NCBI GenBank assembly: GCA_024235395.1 | Contig: JACKMK010000003.1 | Span: 1,030,761 to 1,094,760, forward strand | DNA from: Chromatiaceae bacterium | GTDB lineage: Bacteria; Pseudomonadota; Gammaproteobacteria; Chromatiales; Chromatiaceae | Length of the DNA: 64,000 nucleotides | Reading direction: 5' to 3' | Shown: piece by piece, positions 44,582 to 53,620 of the stretch | Position numbering within the stretch: position 1 is the first letter of the stretch | How the letters are laid out: every line of letters begins with the position of its first letter | Position numbers and translations under genes: made by a program | The notes under the pieces: generated by a model | Told to the model about the DNA's origin: nothing | The model's input: the letters and a program-made list of their open reading frames with translations, nothing else | The model's database searches: none

Positions 44582-45865
44582 TCAATTGAGGCCGGCGAAT
44601 ACCGCCGCGGCGGCACTGACTGTCGCCGCGATGTCCTGATCGGAATGTGCCGCCGAGACGAAGCCGGCCTCGAACGCCGAAGGCGCGAGGTAAACGCCGT
44701 GCTCCAGCATCGCGTGGAAGAATGCCCGGAAGCGTTCGACGTTGCAGGCGGTCGCACCGGCGAAGTCGCCGACCTTGTCCTGTTCGGTGAAAAACAGGCC
44801 GAACATGCCGCCGACATGGTTCTCGGTCAGCGGGATACCGGCGTCGCGTGCGGCGGCGGTCACACCATGGACCAGCGTCTCGACCTTTGCGCCGAGCTGT
44901 TCAAAGAAGCCGGGCGTCGCGATCAGTTCGAGTGTCTTGAGACCGGCCGTCATCGCGACCGGGTTGCCGGAAAGGGTGCCCGCCTGATACACGGGCCCGA
45001 GCGGCGCAATTTTCTGCATGATGTCGCGGCGCCCGCCAAATGCGCCGACCGGCATACCGCCGCCGATCACTTTGCCCAGGGTGGTCAGGTCGGGGCGCAC
45101 GTTGTACAGCGACTGTACGCCGCCGAGCGCGACCCGGAAGCCCGTCATCACCTCGTCGAAGATCAGCACCGCACCGTGCTGGTCGCAGACCTCGCGCAGT
45201 CCCTGCAGGAAACCGGGCTCCGGCAGGATGCAGTTCATGTTGCCCGCTACCGGTTCGACGATGATGCTGGCGATCTGGTCGCCGGCCGCGGCGAACGCAT
45301 CACGGACCTGGTCGAGGTCGTTGTAGCTGAGCGTGATGGTGTGTTCGGCGAGCGCCGCCGGCACGCCCGGTGACGATGGCTCGCCGAGGGTCAGGGCGCC
45401 CGAACCGGCCTTCACCAGCAGCGAATCGGAGTGGCCGTGGTAACAACCCTCGAACTTGACGATCTTGTCGCGCCCGGTGAATCCCCGCGCGAGCCGGATG
45501 GCCGACATCGTGGCCTCGGTACCGGACGAGACCATGCGCACCAGTTCAATCGACGGCATCAGCGCGCAGACCCGGTCGGCCATGCGGGTCTCGATCTCGG
45601 TCGGGGCACCGAACGACAGGCCCTTATGGATCACCTCGGAGACTGCCTCGATCACTTCGGGGTGGGCATGGCCGAGGATCATCGGTCCCCAGGAGCCGAC
45701 GTAGTCGATGTAGCGCTTTCCTTCCGGGTCGAACAGGTAGGGACCGGCGGCGCTGTCGACGAACACCGGATCGCCGCCGACGCCTTTGAACGCCCGCACC
45801 GGCGAGTTCACGCCACCCGGGATGTGGCGTTGGGCGAGTTCGAAGCGATCATGTGCGGCGCTCAT
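44582..45865 (-). CDS. hemL: Glutamate-1-semialdehyde 2,1-aminomutase
   Basis: A 427-aa PLP enzyme: FVDSAAGPYLFDPEGKRYIDYV, EGCYHGHSD, FDEVMTGFRV and the PLP lysine in TLGKVIGGGMPVGAFGG. It makes 5-aminolevulinate in the C5 haem pathway. Overlaps thiE by 4 nt; the thiD-thiE-hemL order is common in Gammaproteobacteria. Confidence 0.97.
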   Translation of the reverse strand: MSAAHDRFELAQRHIPGGVNSPVRAFKGVGGDPVFVDSAAGPYLFDPEGKRYIDYVGSWGPMILGHAHPEVIEAVSEVIHKGLSFGAPTEIETRMADRVCALMPSIELVRMVSSGTEATMSAIRLARGFTGRDKIVKFEGCYHGHSDSLLVKAGSGALTLGEPSSPGVPAALAEHTITLSYNDLDQVRDAFAAAGDQIASIIVEPVAGNMNCILPEPGFLQGLREVCDQHGAVLIFDEVMTGFRVALGGVQSLYNVRPDLTTLGKVIGGGMPVGAFGGRRDIMQKIAPLGPVYQAGTLSGNPVAMTAGLKTLELIATPGFFEQLGAKVETLVHGVTAAARDAGIPLTENHVGGMFGLFFTEQDKVGDFAGATACNVERFRAFFHAMLEHGVYLAPSAFEAGFVSAAHSDQDIAATVSAAAAVFAGLN

Positions 45866-46518
45866 CGGCGGGTCTCCTCGGCGGGGTTGAAACAGTCGGC
45901 GAAGGCCTTGGCGGCAGCGGTAACGTCGGCGGCGCCGAAAACCGCGCTGATCACCGCGAGCATGTCGGCACCGGCCTGCACCAGCGCCGCGCCATTCTCG
46001 GGGCTTATGCCGCCGATCGCAACCGTCGGCACCCCGAGTTCGCGCCGCGCGCGCGTCAGCAACCCGGTCGGGGCGCGCACTGCCTGCGGCTTGGTCGGCG
46101 ACGTATGGAAACTGCCGAACGCCACGTAGTCGGCGCCCTGAGCGACGGCCTCAAGGGCGCTATCGAAGTCCGCGTAGCAGGACGCCCCGATCAGGCTGCC
46201 GGCCGGCAGGCGGCGCCGGGCGCTGGCAATATCCGTATCGTCGCGACCGAGGTGCACGCCGTCTGCGCCGATGGCTGCAGCGAGTTCGATATCGTCGTTG
46301 ATCAACAGGACTGCCCCGTACTCAGCACACACTGTCTGCAGCGCCCGTGCCTCGTCGAGCCGACGTTGCGCGTCGCGTCCCTTATCGCGGTACTGCACCA
46401 CCCGTCCACCACCGCGCAGGGCCGCATCGACCCGGGCCGCGATCGCCGTCGGGCCGGGACGCGCATCGTCGGTGATCAGATATAGGCCGCGCAACACGGG
46501 CCGCCTCAACGTCGCCAT
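45862..46518 (-). CDS. thiE: Thiamine-phosphate synthase
   Basis: A 218-aa TIM barrel: GLYLITDDARPG, VQYRDKGRDAQRRLDEA, LLINDDIELA, GVHLGRDDTD and GADYVAFGSFH. It joins HMP-PP and thiazole phosphate. Overlaps thiD by 13 nt and hemL by 4 nt. The usual KPQAVR-like segment is present. Confidence 0.95.
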   Translation of the reverse strand: MATLRRPVLRGLYLITDDARPGPTAIAARVDAALRGGGRVVQYRDKGRDAQRRLDEARALQTVCAEYGAVLLINDDIELAAAIGADGVHLGRDDTDIASARRRLPAGSLIGASCYADFDSALEAVAQGADYVAFGSFHTSPTKPQAVRAPTGLLTRARRELGVPTVAIGGISPENGAALVQAGADMLAVISAVFGAADVTAAAKAFADCFNPAEETRR

Positions 46519-47270
46519 GGCAGCGCCTGCCCACGACCCGGTCGCTGGGCCTGTTCGAGCGCCCGCCAGGTGAAACCCTGTGCGGCCTCCACGGCGGCCA
46601 CGAGTCCATCGCCGAGCGCGAGGCGCACCGCGCAGGCGCTGGCCAGTGTGCAGCCGGAGCCGTGATAGCTGTGTGGCAGACGCGGCCAGCGAAACAGCGA
46701 TGGTTCCGGGGTGGCACCATACAACTGGTTGATGACCTGATCGCCGTCCGCCTCGTCGGCGCCGGTGACCAGGATCGCGCCGGTGCCCGCCTTCAGCAGG
46801 TTCCCGATTGCCGTCGTCAATGTTGGATCACCGCCCAGGCGTCGCGCCTCGGCACGGTTGGGGGTCAGCAGGGTGACGTGGCGCAGGAGCGGGTGCAGCC
46901 GGCCGGTGAGGCCCCCCCGGTCCAGGTCGTAACCGCCCCCGGCGGCAAGCACCGGGTCGAGCACCACGGGGCCACCGAACCCGGCCACCAGCTCGCTCAG
47001 CGTGGGCAGCAGGGCCGCGTCGCCCAGCATCCCCAGCTTGATGGCGTCGGGCTGCATGTCGCGCAGCAGGGTCGTCGCCTGTTCGGCGAAGAAATCCGGT
47101 GGCGTCGGCAGCACCCCGCGCACATCGGATGTGTCCTGTACCGTCAGTGCGGTGACCAGGGTCAGCGCGCGGCCTCCCAGCGCGCCGATCGTTTCGATGT
47201 CCGCCTGGATACCGGCACCGCCGGTCGGATCGTGGCCGCCGATACACAGAATGCAAGGGGGGGGTGTCAT
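46506..47270 (-). CDS. thiD: Hydroxymethylpyrimidine (phosphate) kinase
   Basis: A 254-aa ribokinase-fold protein: CIGGHDPTGGAGIQADIE near the start (ATG 47270), LDPVLAAGG, LTPNRAEARRLGG and the anion-hole/catalytic GSGCTLASA. It phosphorylates HMP to HMP-PP for thiamine synthesis. First gene of the thiD-thiE-hemL set. No TPP riboswitch is recognisable in the 145-nt upstream gap shared with rubredoxin. Confidence 0.95.
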   Translation of the reverse strand: MTPPPCILCIGGHDPTGGAGIQADIETIGALGGRALTLVTALTVQDTSDVRGVLPTPPDFFAEQATTLLRDMQPDAIKLGMLGDAALLPTLSELVAGFGGPVVLDPVLAAGGGYDLDRGGLTGRLHPLLRHVTLLTPNRAEARRLGGDPTLTTAIGNLLKAGTGAILVTGADEADGDQVINQLYGATPEPSLFRWPRLPHSYHGSGCTLASACAVRLALGDGLVAAVEAAQGFTWRALEQAQRPGRGQALPWRR

Positions 47271-47414
47271 CGCGGCGCATTGTAGCAGCGCGCACGGAGG
47301 TGTTCGGCGCAGCGAAGGCAAACCCTGTAGCCAACCCCGCCAATCCACGCGTCGCATCTGGCAGAATCGCACGCTCGATAAAGCAGTTGGGGTACGAGCC
47401 GAGGAGCCCGACCG

Positions 47415-47579
47415 ATGAAAACCTATATGTGCGTGATCTGCGGATTCATTTACGACGAGGCCAAGGGGTTGCCGGACGAGGGGATTCCGCCCGGTACCCG
47501 TTGGGAGGACGTGCCGTTGAACTGGCAGTGTCCGGAGTGCGGTGCCGGCAAGGAAGACTTCGAACTGGTCGAGGTTTGA
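47415..47579 (+). CDS. rubA: Rubredoxin
   Basis: A 54-aa protein starting MKTYMCVICGFIYDEAKG, with paired iron ligands CVICG and CPECG. Normal rubredoxin length and acidic. A one-electron carrier, often for alkane hydroxylases, oxygen-detoxifying enzymes or superoxide reductases; the partner is not in the window. GAGGAG lies about 8 bases before the ATG. Divergent from thiD. Confidence 0.96.
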   Translation: MKTYMCVICGFIYDEAKGLPDEGIPPGTRWEDVPLNWQCPECGAGKEDFELVEV

Positions 47580-47778
47580 ATCGCCCGGTCGGCGACGCCA
47601 GGGGTTTGTCGGCGCGCATTTTTTCGCTTTCTGAGATATCCGTCAGTTGCCGGGCTAGGCCCGGCCGAAATCTCGACTACACTTTTCCTCAGCCCAACGT
47701 GTGTATCAAAAGCCGCAAAAACAATGACTTGCGGCCAGGGCCTTGCGTTGCCCGCACACCGAGTCCTGAGGAGGCGCC

Positions 47779-48261
47779 ATGCATACCAATGTCAATGAAC
47801 TGCTCGCGATTGCCCGTCGCTACTGTGCATTGATCGAATCGATTGAAGAGGACGCGCGCGATGTGGCGTTGGGGCAGTTGAATGCCCTGTTGCCGCAATT
47901 GCACGCGGCAATGGCCGCGGTCGGCCCCTGGCAGGAAGAAAATCCGGAAGATGCCGGCGTGGATCTCGACCAGCGTTTCGAGCTGTTCAGCCGGCTGCGT
48001 CGCCTGCTCGGCGACCTCGATGGCTATTGGATGGAGTACGACGTCACGCCGGACCGCCAGGAGATGAGCGGCAGTCTGGCCGACGACCTGACCGATATCT
48101 ACTGCGAACTCAAGAACGGACTGACCCGCCTGGAACGCAATCACGACGCCCGGCGCACCCTCGGCCGCTGGCGTTCGGGTTTCTGCAAGGACTGGGGGCA
48201 GCACGTCGTGGACGCAGAGCGTCATCTGTATGCGCTTTCGGCGCGCGATCGACTCTACTGA
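47779..48261 (+). CDS. DUF5063 protein
   Basis: A 160-aa acidic, all-helical cytosolic protein, ATG after GAGGAGG. LLAIARRYCALIES at the N terminus and DLTDIYCELKNGL plus FCKDWGQHVVDAERHLYAL match DUF5063 as I remember it. Function unknown. It lies 65 nt before an A-type Fe-S carrier on the same strand. Confidence 0.72.
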   Translation: MHTNVNELLAIARRYCALIESIEEDARDVALGQLNALLPQLHAAMAAVGPWQEENPEDAGVDLDQRFELFSRLRRLLGDLDGYWMEYDVTPDRQEMSGSLADDLTDIYCELKNGLTRLERNHDARRTLGRWRSGFCKDWGQHVVDAERHLYALSARDRLY

Positions 48262-48326
48262 AATCCGACGCCAATGATGCTAGACTCGCAGACTATTTCC
48301 GACTTGTGACCCTGAAGGTGGAATCC

Positions 48327-48692
48327 ATGAACCAAGCAGTCCTGTCCGACACCGACCTGAGCCTTACCAGTCCGGCCCAGGGCAAGATGGCCGAACTCCT
48401 CGGCCAGGTAGAAGAAACCATTCAGGGAGTGCGTGTATTTGCGACGCCCGGCGGTTGCAGCGGTGTCAGTTTCGGCATGACCTTTACCGATCAGCTGAAC
48501 GACGACGACCGGGTCCGTGAGATTGACGGCGTGCGGGTCATCGTCGACCAGGGCACGCTGGAGTACATCCGCGGTGTCGAGATCGATTTCGTCGACGGCG
48601 GTGACGGGGACGCGCGATTTGTGTTCAACAACCTCCAGCCGGTCTCCGGCGGCGGCTGCGGTACCTGCGGTTCGCAGGGCGGTTGTTCCTGA
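48327..48692 (+). CDS. A-type iron-sulfur carrier (IscA/HesB family)
   Basis: A 121-aa protein with the A-type core: GVRVFATPGGCSGVSFGM (first Cys) and a C-terminal cysteine cluster CGTCGSQGGC instead of the canonical CGCG. The altered spacing and the extra cysteine differ from ErpA (second copy at 54909). It probably carries or scaffolds Fe-S clusters, with a different ligand set. Followed 20 nt later by a strong terminator. Confidence 0.85.
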   Translation: MNQAVLSDTDLSLTSPAQGKMAELLGQVEETIQGVRVFATPGGCSGVSFGMTFTDQLNDDDRVREIDGVRVIVDQGTLEYIRGVEIDFVDGGDGDARFVFNNLQPVSGGGCGTCGSQGGCS

Positions 48693-48711
48693 ATCCAGCC
48701 CAAAGGATCCT

Positions 48712-48741
48712 CGCGAAGGCCCGCGCAAGCGGGCCTTCGCG
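48712..48741 (+). terminator. Strong intrinsic-type terminator
   Basis: A perfect 13-bp stem with GCAA tetraloop, followed by TTCTGG. It ends the DUF5063/A-type carrier transcript and faces the convergent GT-C/TPR gene at 48757. Confidence 0.8.
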
Positions 48742-48756
48742 TTCTGGTCCGTGAGA

Positions 48757-50805
48757 TCATTGGCCGGCGGTGTCGGCCGTCCCGGATGAAATCTGATCGC
48801 GTACCCAGCTGACGTAGGGGCTCGTCTCGTCTTCGAGTTCCAGCGCCATGTTCAGGTCGCTCTGTGCCTTCTCGGTCTGTCCCAACTGCCACGCCACCCA
48901 GGCGAGGCGCGCACGATCGTCGGCATTTTCGCGCCCGCTCAACGCGGCTTCGAGGTGTCGGGCAGCGTCGGCATACTGGTGCGCGTCGATCTTGATCAAT
49001 GCCATCGCGCGGTGACGCGCCGGAGTACCGGCACCTTGTTCGAGGGCGTTCGCGAGCAACGCCTCCGCCTCTGCATAGCGCTGCTGCGCGACCAAGGCGA
49101 CACCGAGTTCCGCAGCGGCTTCGGGGAACGGCGTACGCAGTCTCAGCGCCGTTCTCAGGTGCCGATCGGCCGCTTCCAGGTCCCCCAACGCGAGCTGCGC
49201 AGCGCCGAGCCAGTATTGCAGTTCGGCATCCTCGACCTGATCGCCAAGTGCCGCCTGGAAGTTGCCTGCCGCCTCCTGGAACAGGCCGAGCGCGTATTGC
49301 GCGCGACCCAGAATGAGGTAACTTTCGCGCGGAGACCAGTAGCCGCTGAAAGCCTGGTCGCGTGACGCCTCTATTGCTGCGAGCACGTGCTGCATCGCGA
49401 TTTCCGGTTCGTTGCGTTCGAGTGCCGCTCTGGCGAGCTCCTGGCGCCCTTCCATGTAGTGTGGATCGGTCGCGATCTCGCTCTCAAACAGGCCCTGGTG
49501 GTTCCACCAGCGAACGTTCGAGAACGCACTGATGACGCCAAGCACAAGGATGATCGGCACATATATCACCGCCTCGCTGCCGGGGACCAGCTGTCTTCCC
49601 GCAGGCTTCCACACCAGGAACAACGAATAGGTCACGGCGAGCGCCGGTCCCCAGGCGGCCAGGTACAAGGCCTGGCTGTCGTGATAATGCGTGGAAGGAA
49701 AGATGCCGACGCTCGGGATGATCCACAGCAGGAACCACACCGCGCCCAGGCCGCTCGCGTAACGGAGCTGCAGCCCAACTACGCTGGCGGCGATCACGAC
49801 CAGGAAGCCGAGCAGAGCGGCGACCTCCAGAGCACCCCAGCCCACCGTCACGGGACGCGCGTCGGAGACGATCGGTTCGCCAGGCAGCATCACCTGCTCG
49901 ATCATGAACCAGGCGTGCCGCAATGCGCTGCCGAGATTGTCGAAGGCGCTGGCGCTTGGATAGCCGCCTGCCGACTGTACCCCGCCGAGGACCAGCCACC
50001 GGTAAATCAGCACACTGATCAATGCGATGCATAGCAGCCCGAGTGCGCGAAGTCGGAGGGTCGCGATGCCGCTGAATGCCCGGCGACCCCGTTCGCGGCT
50101 TTCCCACGCGGCGATCATGATCGCCAACAGTGGCAGTACATAGGCCATCTCGTTGCTCAGCACCGCCGCCACCGCCATCAGCGCCAGTCCTCCGGTCCAG
50201 CGTTTCACGTACCCCTGCCGCGATTGGGCTGTGGCCGGCAGGCGGGTGAGCAGGACCAGAGACCAGACTGCGAATACGGCCGCCAACAGGTACGAACGCC
50301 CGCCAATCCAGGCCACGTTGTTGACGGCGATCGGGTGGACCGCGAATAGCGCTGCAGACCAAGCCGCGATGCGTCTTCCGTGCCGGCGTTGTGACAGCAG
50401 GTGGCGGCCGAGCACGTACAGGCCGACCACGACAAGGCCATGCAGCAACAGGTTCTCCAGGTGGTGACAGAACGCACAATCGCCCCATAGCGCCCAGCTC
50501 AGGGTATTGGCGACGATCGTCAGTGGTTGCCAACTCCCCACAGCCGGGTCCAGCGTCTGGCCGTGCGCACGGGCGCGGTAGGCCTCACCCGACATCGTCA
50601 GTGCGGCGCCGATGTCGCTGATGCCATGCAGTCGATAGGCGCCTTGCACGAGGTCGCCGCGGTCGCGCCATACGAATTCACCACCGAGCGCGCTGGCGAA
50701 CACCAGGGCGACCAGCAGGCTCAACCAAAATATGTGCCGCCGTCGCTGACGTGCGAGTGTCTCGCGAGACGGAGTGCGTCGATGGCGGTGCTGTTCCTCG
50801 GCCAT
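48757..50805 (-). CDS. Polytopic GT-C-like membrane protein with C-terminal TPR repeats
   Basis: A 682-aa protein. About ten TM helices (25-430) follow the TMTC/dolichyl-mannosyltransferase-like pattern, with an acidic periplasmic loop (WRDRGDLV) and VHPIAVNNVAWIGGRSYLLA. The C-terminal periplasmic part (about 465-670) contains at least four TPR units (AELQYWLGAAQLALGDLEAADRHL split). Similar proteins are found near type IV pilus or O-glycosylation genes; the activity is unproven. It starts 4 nt after hemJ. Confidence 0.8.
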   Translation of the reverse strand: MAEEQHRHRRTPSRETLARQRRRHIFWLSLLVALVFASALGGEFVWRDRGDLVQGAYRLHGISDIGAALTMSGEAYRARAHGQTLDPAVGSWQPLTIVANTLSWALWGDCAFCHHLENLLLHGLVVVGLYVLGRHLLSQRRHGRRIAAWSAALFAVHPIAVNNVAWIGGRSYLLAAVFAVWSLVLLTRLPATAQSRQGYVKRWTGGLALMAVAAVLSNEMAYVLPLLAIMIAAWESRERGRRAFSGIATLRLRALGLLCIALISVLIYRWLVLGGVQSAGGYPSASAFDNLGSALRHAWFMIEQVMLPGEPIVSDARPVTVGWGALEVAALLGFLVVIAASVVGLQLRYASGLGAVWFLLWIIPSVGIFPSTHYHDSQALYLAAWGPALAVTYSLFLVWKPAGRQLVPGSEAVIYVPIILVLGVISAFSNVRWWNHQGLFESEIATDPHYMEGRQELARAALERNEPEIAMQHVLAAIEASRDQAFSGYWSPRESYLILGRAQYALGLFQEAAGNFQAALGDQVEDAELQYWLGAAQLALGDLEAADRHLRTALRLRTPFPEAAAELGVALVAQQRYAEAEALLANALEQGAGTPARHRAMALIKIDAHQYADAARHLEAALSGRENADDRARLAWVAWQLGQTEKAQSDLNMALELEDETSPYVSWVRDQISSGTADTAGQ

Positions 50806-50808
50806 CGT

Positions 50809-51231
50809 TCAGACCGGCTTGAGGACCGCCAGCAGGACGATCGCGATCAGCAGCAACACGGGTAACTCGTTGAACCAGCGGTACCACACGTGGCTGTGGC
50901 TGTTCCGATCATGTTTGAAGTCCAGCAGCAGCTTCCCGCAGTACAGGTGGTAGGCGATCAGTACGGCAAGCAGCGCCAGTTTCACCTGGAGCCAGAGGTG
51001 ATTGCCGAATGCGGCCCAGGCGTAGTCATGTAGCATCCACACGCCGAAAACCAGGGTGAATATGCCGCCGGGCGTGGTGATCCCGAAATACAGCTTCCGT
51101 TCCATGACCTTGAACCGCTCGATCGACACCTGGTCATCGCTCATCGCGTGGTAGACGAACAGACGAGGCAGGTAGAACAGGCCCGCGAACCAGGTCACCA
51201 TGCCAATCAGGTGCCATGCCTTCAGCCACAT
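50809..51231 (-). CDS. hemJ: HemJ, protoporphyrinogen IX oxidase
   Basis: A 140-aa four-TM protein: MWLKAWHLIGMVTWFAGLFYLPRLFVYHA (conserved His and Arg), MERKLYFGITTPGG, KLALLAVLIAYH and WYRWFNELPVLLL. It performs the penultimate step of haem synthesis in bacteria lacking HemG/HemY. Located near argC as in Pseudomonas. Confidence 0.95.
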   Translation of the reverse strand: MWLKAWHLIGMVTWFAGLFYLPRLFVYHAMSDDQVSIERFKVMERKLYFGITTPGGIFTLVFGVWMLHDYAWAAFGNHLWLQVKLALLAVLIAYHLYCGKLLLDFKHDRNSHSHVWYRWFNELPVLLLIAIVLLAVLKPV

Positions 51232-51236
51232 CGTTG

Positions 51237-51731
51237 TTATTCCTTGAATGTCAGTAAGGTTGCGCGAATGCGTTGCTCGTCGAGCGGGCCGCGCTCCACG
51301 TAGCGAATGCGGCCGTCGGGCGAGATCAGGAAATTCGTGGGCGTCGCGTCGATGCCGCCGAACGCCGCCTCGACAGTTCCATGCACATCGAGTGCGATCG
51401 GGTAACCGGGTTGCAGCTGCTCGAGAGCACTCAGGATCACTGGCGGTGGGTCCTGCGCCGAGGCAACGCCGATCACCATCAAGCCCTTGCCGCCAAGGCC
51501 GTCGTCGTGCAATCGCGTCAAGGTGGGGATGTCGCGCCGGCAGGTCGGACAGGCCACCGACCAGAAATTGATCAGAACGCTTTTGCCGCGCAGGTCGCCG
51601 CTGTGCAAGGTGCGCCCGTCGGTCAGATTGAACGTCGTGTCCGGCATCGGCTGCGGATCGGGCCAAAGCAGCCAGCCGGCGACGCCGATGGCAAGGAGCA
51701 GCAACAGACCATGCAGTTTGTCCGTTGACAT
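51237..51731 (-). CDS. TlpA-like periplasmic thioredoxin
   Basis: A 164-aa protein: signal anchor (about 6-24), then a thioredoxin fold with redox site ACPTC (in NFWSVACPTCRRDIPTL) and cis-Pro region IDATPTNFLISPDG. A membrane-tethered reductase, possibly acting on cytochrome or other exported thiols. Its ATG overlaps the stop of the upstream gene (TGATG), and it ends 5 nt before hemJ. Confidence 0.9.
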   Translation of the reverse strand: MSTDKLHGLLLLLAIGVAGWLLWPDPQPMPDTTFNLTDGRTLHSGDLRGKSVLINFWSVACPTCRRDIPTLTRLHDDGLGGKGLMVIGVASAQDPPPVILSALEQLQPGYPIALDVHGTVEAAFGGIDATPTNFLISPDGRIRYVERGPLDEQRIRATLLTFKE

Positions 51732-52432
51732 CAGTGGCGCCCCCCGTTGCTTTCCACTCCCGGGTCCGCGCGCAAAGCCTGGAGCAATGCCTTGCGTCGG
51801 ATCGCGGTTGGTTGGCCGGCGGGCGCCGTTTCGCCACCGCCGAACCAGCGACGCAGCGCCCGGGCCGCACGCTTTATCGCACGCCAGATCTTGGGCAGCA
51901 GCCAGGCGACCAACACCAAGAAAACGACGAACAGCGCGAGGAACACCCACGGATGGTTCAGCGCGGCCCACAGCCCGGCGAACACTGAAACGTCTTCGGC
52001 GAGCGACGTCCCCCAGTTGCTGATGGGTTCGGGCGACGTATTCAGCACGATGCGCGCGCCGGCCTTTGTCGCATGACTGGTCGCCGCGATGCCACCGCCC
52101 AACAGCAGCCCGATCAACTCGGTCGCAGGGCCGGCGTCCAGGCCCTGCGCCGCCGAAGCGGCCAACATGGCCCCGGCCGGGATACGAATGAACGTGTGCA
52201 GTGCATCCCAGGCGGTGTCCACCCCGGGGATCTTGTCGGCGAAGAACTCGACTGCGAACATGCCGCCGGCGGCCAGCATCACCGCCGGTTGGCTGAGGAC
52301 CTCGAGGCCGGGCGGCAGGTCAACCTGACCCATGCCACCGAGCCATCCCAGTACCAGGATGGCGGCGTACAGGTTGATGCCGGATGCCCACGCGGCCCCC
52401 AGCATTAATGAAACGGTTTCGATCGTGTCCAT
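51731..52432 (-). CDS. DUF4126 membrane protein
   Basis: A 233-aa integral membrane protein: SLMLGAAWASGINLYAAILVLGWL start, AVEFFADKIPGVDTAWDALHTFIR, and GGGIAATSHATKAGARI, matching DUF4126. A C-terminal TM (about 165-185) and a basic cytosolic tail (KRAARALRRW) follow. Function unknown. First gene of a four-gene set with the thioredoxin, hemJ and the TPR protein. Confidence 0.85.
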   Translation of the reverse strand: MDTIETVSLMLGAAWASGINLYAAILVLGWLGGMGQVDLPPGLEVLSQPAVMLAAGGMFAVEFFADKIPGVDTAWDALHTFIRIPAGAMLAASAAQGLDAGPATELIGLLLGGGIAATSHATKAGARIVLNTSPEPISNWGTSLAEDVSVFAGLWAALNHPWVFLALFVVFLVLVAWLLPKIWRAIKRAARALRRWFGGGETAPAGQPTAIRRKALLQALRADPGVESNGGRH

Positions 52433-52577
52433 TGCAGTTGTGTCCCCGGCGCGCCTGGCTCGGCGGGGCGGCGCGTTGCAGACTTTACCACGTGCCCAGT
52501 GCACGTCCGCACGGGACCGCCGGTGCGGATTGCGTTTAGAATACCGCTCCGCTTAGCGCATAGCCGAGGCAGCAGCA

Positions 52578-53615
52578 GTGACGACGGTCAAGGTGGGAAT
52601 CGTTGGGGGAACCGGTTACACCGGGGTCGAGTTGTTGCGGCTGTTGGCGACCCATCCGCACGCCCGGGTGGTCCAGATCACTTCGCGCAGCGAGGCGGGG
52701 CGCGACGTTGCGGAGTTGTACGGCAATCTGCGTGGCCATTTAGACCTGGTCTTTGCAGAGCCGGACCCCAAGGCGCTTGCCGAGTGCGATCTGGTGTTCT
52801 TCGCAACACCCAATGGCACGGCGATGCAACTGGTGCCGGAGTTGTTGGCAGCGGGCACGCGGGTCATTGACCTGGCCGCCGATTTCCGACTCCGCGACCC
52901 GGCGGTTTGGACGCAGTGGTACGGCATGCCGCACGCGTGCGCGGAATTCCTGGACGAGGCCGTCTATGGACTCCCTGAGCTCAACAGGGAGCGCATTCGA
53001 GGTGCCCGTCTGGTCGCGAATCCCGGTTGTTACCCGACCGCCGCGGCGCTAGGTCTGCTGCCGCTCGTCGAGCGTGGCGTGGTCGACGCGTCGAGCCTGA
53101 TTGCCGACTGCAAGTCCGGTGTCAGCGGTGCGGGGCGTAGTGCAAAGGTGGCCAACCTGATGGGCGAGGTCGGCGAAAGCTTCAAGGCCTACGCGGTGCC
53201 GGGGCACCGCCATCTGCCGGAGATCCGTCAGACCCTGTCCTGGGTGAGCGGGCAACCGGTGGGGCTGACCTTTGTTCCGCACCTGGTGCCGATGATCCGC
53301 GGGATACATGCCACCTTGTATGCCCGTTTGACGGGAGATGCCGGCGATCTGCAGGCGATGTTCGAGCAGCGGTACGCAGCCGAACCGTTTGTCGACGTCC
53401 TGCCAGCCGGTGCGCACCCCGAGACGCGCAGCGTTCGCGGCGTGAATCACTGTCGCATCGCGGTGCACAGGCCGCAGGACGGTGATGTCGTCGTGGTGCT
53501 TTCGGTGATCGACAACCTCACCAAGGGCGCGGCGGGTCAGGCGGTACAGAACATGAACCTGATGTATGGGTTCGACGAGAGTGCCGGGCTCGAACAGGTG
53601 GCACTGTTGCCATAA
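52578..53615 (+). CDS. argC: N-acetyl-gamma-glutamyl-phosphate reductase
   Basis: A 345-aa protein, GTG start: VGIVGGTGYTGVELLRLL nucleotide site, catalytic Cys in VANPGCYPTAAALG, SGVSGAGR, and HLVPMIRGI. Third step of arginine synthesis. Length matches type 1 ArgC. GAGG lies upstream at wide spacing. Followed 5 nt later by the coiled-coil protein. Confidence 0.96.
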   Translation: MTTVKVGIVGGTGYTGVELLRLLATHPHARVVQITSRSEAGRDVAELYGNLRGHLDLVFAEPDPKALAECDLVFFATPNGTAMQLVPELLAAGTRVIDLAADFRLRDPAVWTQWYGMPHACAEFLDEAVYGLPELNRERIRGARLVANPGCYPTAAALGLLPLVERGVVDASSLIADCKSGVSGAGRSAKVANLMGEVGESFKAYAVPGHRHLPEIRQTLSWVSGQPVGLTFVPHLVPMIRGIHATLYARLTGDAGDLQAMFEQRYAAEPFVDVLPAGAHPETRSVRGVNHCRIAVHRPQDGDVVVVLSVIDNLTKGAAGQAVQNMNLMYGFDESAGLEQVALLP

Positions 53616-53620
53616 CGGCT

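Noticed and set aside
47271..47414. TPP riboswitch upstream of thiD
   Set aside because: No THI-box consensus found in the short gap on the minus strand.
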